Assembly: GCA_030028905.1 (NCBI GenBank)
Contig: JALDYZ010000010.1
Coordinates: forward strand, 62,001-126,000
DNA length: 64,000 nucleotides
Direction of reading: 5' to 3'
DNA from: Ferirhizobium litorale
Lineage (GTDB): Bacteria; Pseudomonadota; Alphaproteobacteria; Rhizobiales; Rhizobiaceae
Shown here: positions 63,540 through 64,000 of the stretch, one piece after another
Position numbering within the stretch: the stretch's first letter is position 1
How the letters are laid out: the number at the start of each line of letters is the position of its first letter
Made by a program: the position numbers and the translations under genes
The notes under the pieces: generated by a model
What the model was told of the DNA's origin: nothing
Database searches by the model: none
The model's input: the letters and a program-made list of their open reading frames with translations, nothing else

Positions 63540-64000
63540 TTACTTGGTGGCGGCAACAAAATCCGGAAGAGGCGCACCGAGCCACTTCTCATGGATCTTG
63601 TTGAGTTCACCGTCTGCCTTGGCCTTTTCGATGAAGGCGTTTACTGCATCCAACAGTTCGTCCGAACCCTTGCGGACGGCAATGCCCTGGACCTGCTGGC
63701 TGAGCTGGAGTTTCTGGTCGAAGCGGCCGGGAGCGGCGCTTTCGATCTGGGCGGCGACGACGTTGGAGACGCCGATCAGTTCCACTTGTCCCGACAGGAG
63801 AGCCTGTACTGCGCTGGCGTCATCATCGAAGCGCTGGATTGTGGCATCCTCGGGCGCGATCTTGGTAACCGCCGTATCCTGCGTGGACGCGCGCGCCACG
63901 CCGATCGTTTTACCCGAAAGGTCCTCCGGCTTGGAAACTTTTGCGTCGGTCGAGCCGAACACACCGATGGAGATCCCGGCATAGGGCTCCGAGAAATCGA
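63540..64000 (-). CDS. Amino-acid ABC transporter substrate-binding protein (partial)
   Basis: The C-terminal 153 residues of a family-3 solute-binding protein; the N-terminus is outside the window. [49 protein letters not shown] and [20 protein letters not shown] are typical. The end PDFVAATK follows the last helix. It lies 26 bases upstream of the ATPase in the same direction. Confidence 0.92.
   Translation of the reverse strand, partial: DFSEPYAGISIGVFGSTDAKVSKPEDLSGKTIGVARASTQDTAVTKIAPEDATIQRFDDDASAVQALLSGQVELIGVSNVVAAQIESAAPGRFDQKLQLSQQVQGIAVRKGSDELLDAVNAFIEKAKADGELNKIHEKWLGAPLPDFVAATK

Noticed and set aside
1-64000. CRISPR arrays, tRNA or rRNA genes, plasmid origin
   Set aside because: I saw no regularly spaced repeats, no cloverleaf-like conserved T-arm sequence and no rep or par genes; a dedicated search would be needed to exclude short RNA genes.

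Overview
The window looks like accessory DNA, a replicon arm or large plasmid, of an alphaproteobacterium of the Rhizobium/Ensifer/Agrobacterium type. The evidence is inferential: high-GC coding DNA with short AT-rich promoters, many ATGA stop/start overlaps, a GntR-controlled TRAP malonate operon (mat), Aap/Bzt-type amino-acid ABC transporters, and a very high density of one-component regulators. I recognised no rRNA, tRNA, CRISPR array or replication gene.

Left part (1-26.9 kb): a patchwork of small regulator/enzyme modules broken by decayed genes. The modules are an OhrR-type MarR with an exported alpha/beta hydrolase; a GMC oxidoreductase; two copies of a divergent LysR-quinone oxidoreductase unit, in one of which the regulator has a 613-bp deletion; an LLM flavin oxidoreductase; pirin, isochorismatase-like and NTF2-like genes; tandem duplicated AraC regulators; an amidotransferase-homoserine dehydrogenase pair; hydrolase/SDR genes beside a TetR; and an HxlR-NmrA pair. 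Remnants include an SDR tail, a tyrosine-recombinase tail, a pntA head facing a quinone oxidoreductase head, an LLM oxidoreductase with a stop and frameshifts, an IS110-type transposase piece and a second, broken homoserine dehydrogenase.

Middle part (26.9-38.1 kb): a coherent block of DoxX, MFS_3 exporter, Tat-exported YtcJ-like amidohydrolase, XapX protein, YcaC-like hydrolase, ring-cleaving-dioxygenase-like VOC protein and a divergent LysR. Two of its promoters carry the same roughly 50-bp AT-rich motif, suggesting one regulon. A 968-residue winged-helix/NB-ARC (STAND) regulator follows.

Right part (38.3-64 kb): catabolic and transport operons. These are a cystathionine-lyase-like enzyme with a complete amino-acid ABC transporter and divergent LysR; the malonate operon matPQMAB with divergent GntR MatR; a TetR-controlled polyamine-type ABC transporter with a metallo-beta-lactamase-fold hydrolase; an MFS carrier divergent from an exported VOC protein, an exported ABM-domain protein and an SDR; and a D-2-hydroxyacid dehydrogenase with a second amino-acid ABC system that runs off the end.

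The overall theme is uptake of small organic acids and amino acids, combined with repeated regulator-plus-redox/hydrolase modules typical of handling quinones, peroxides or other reactive small molecules.
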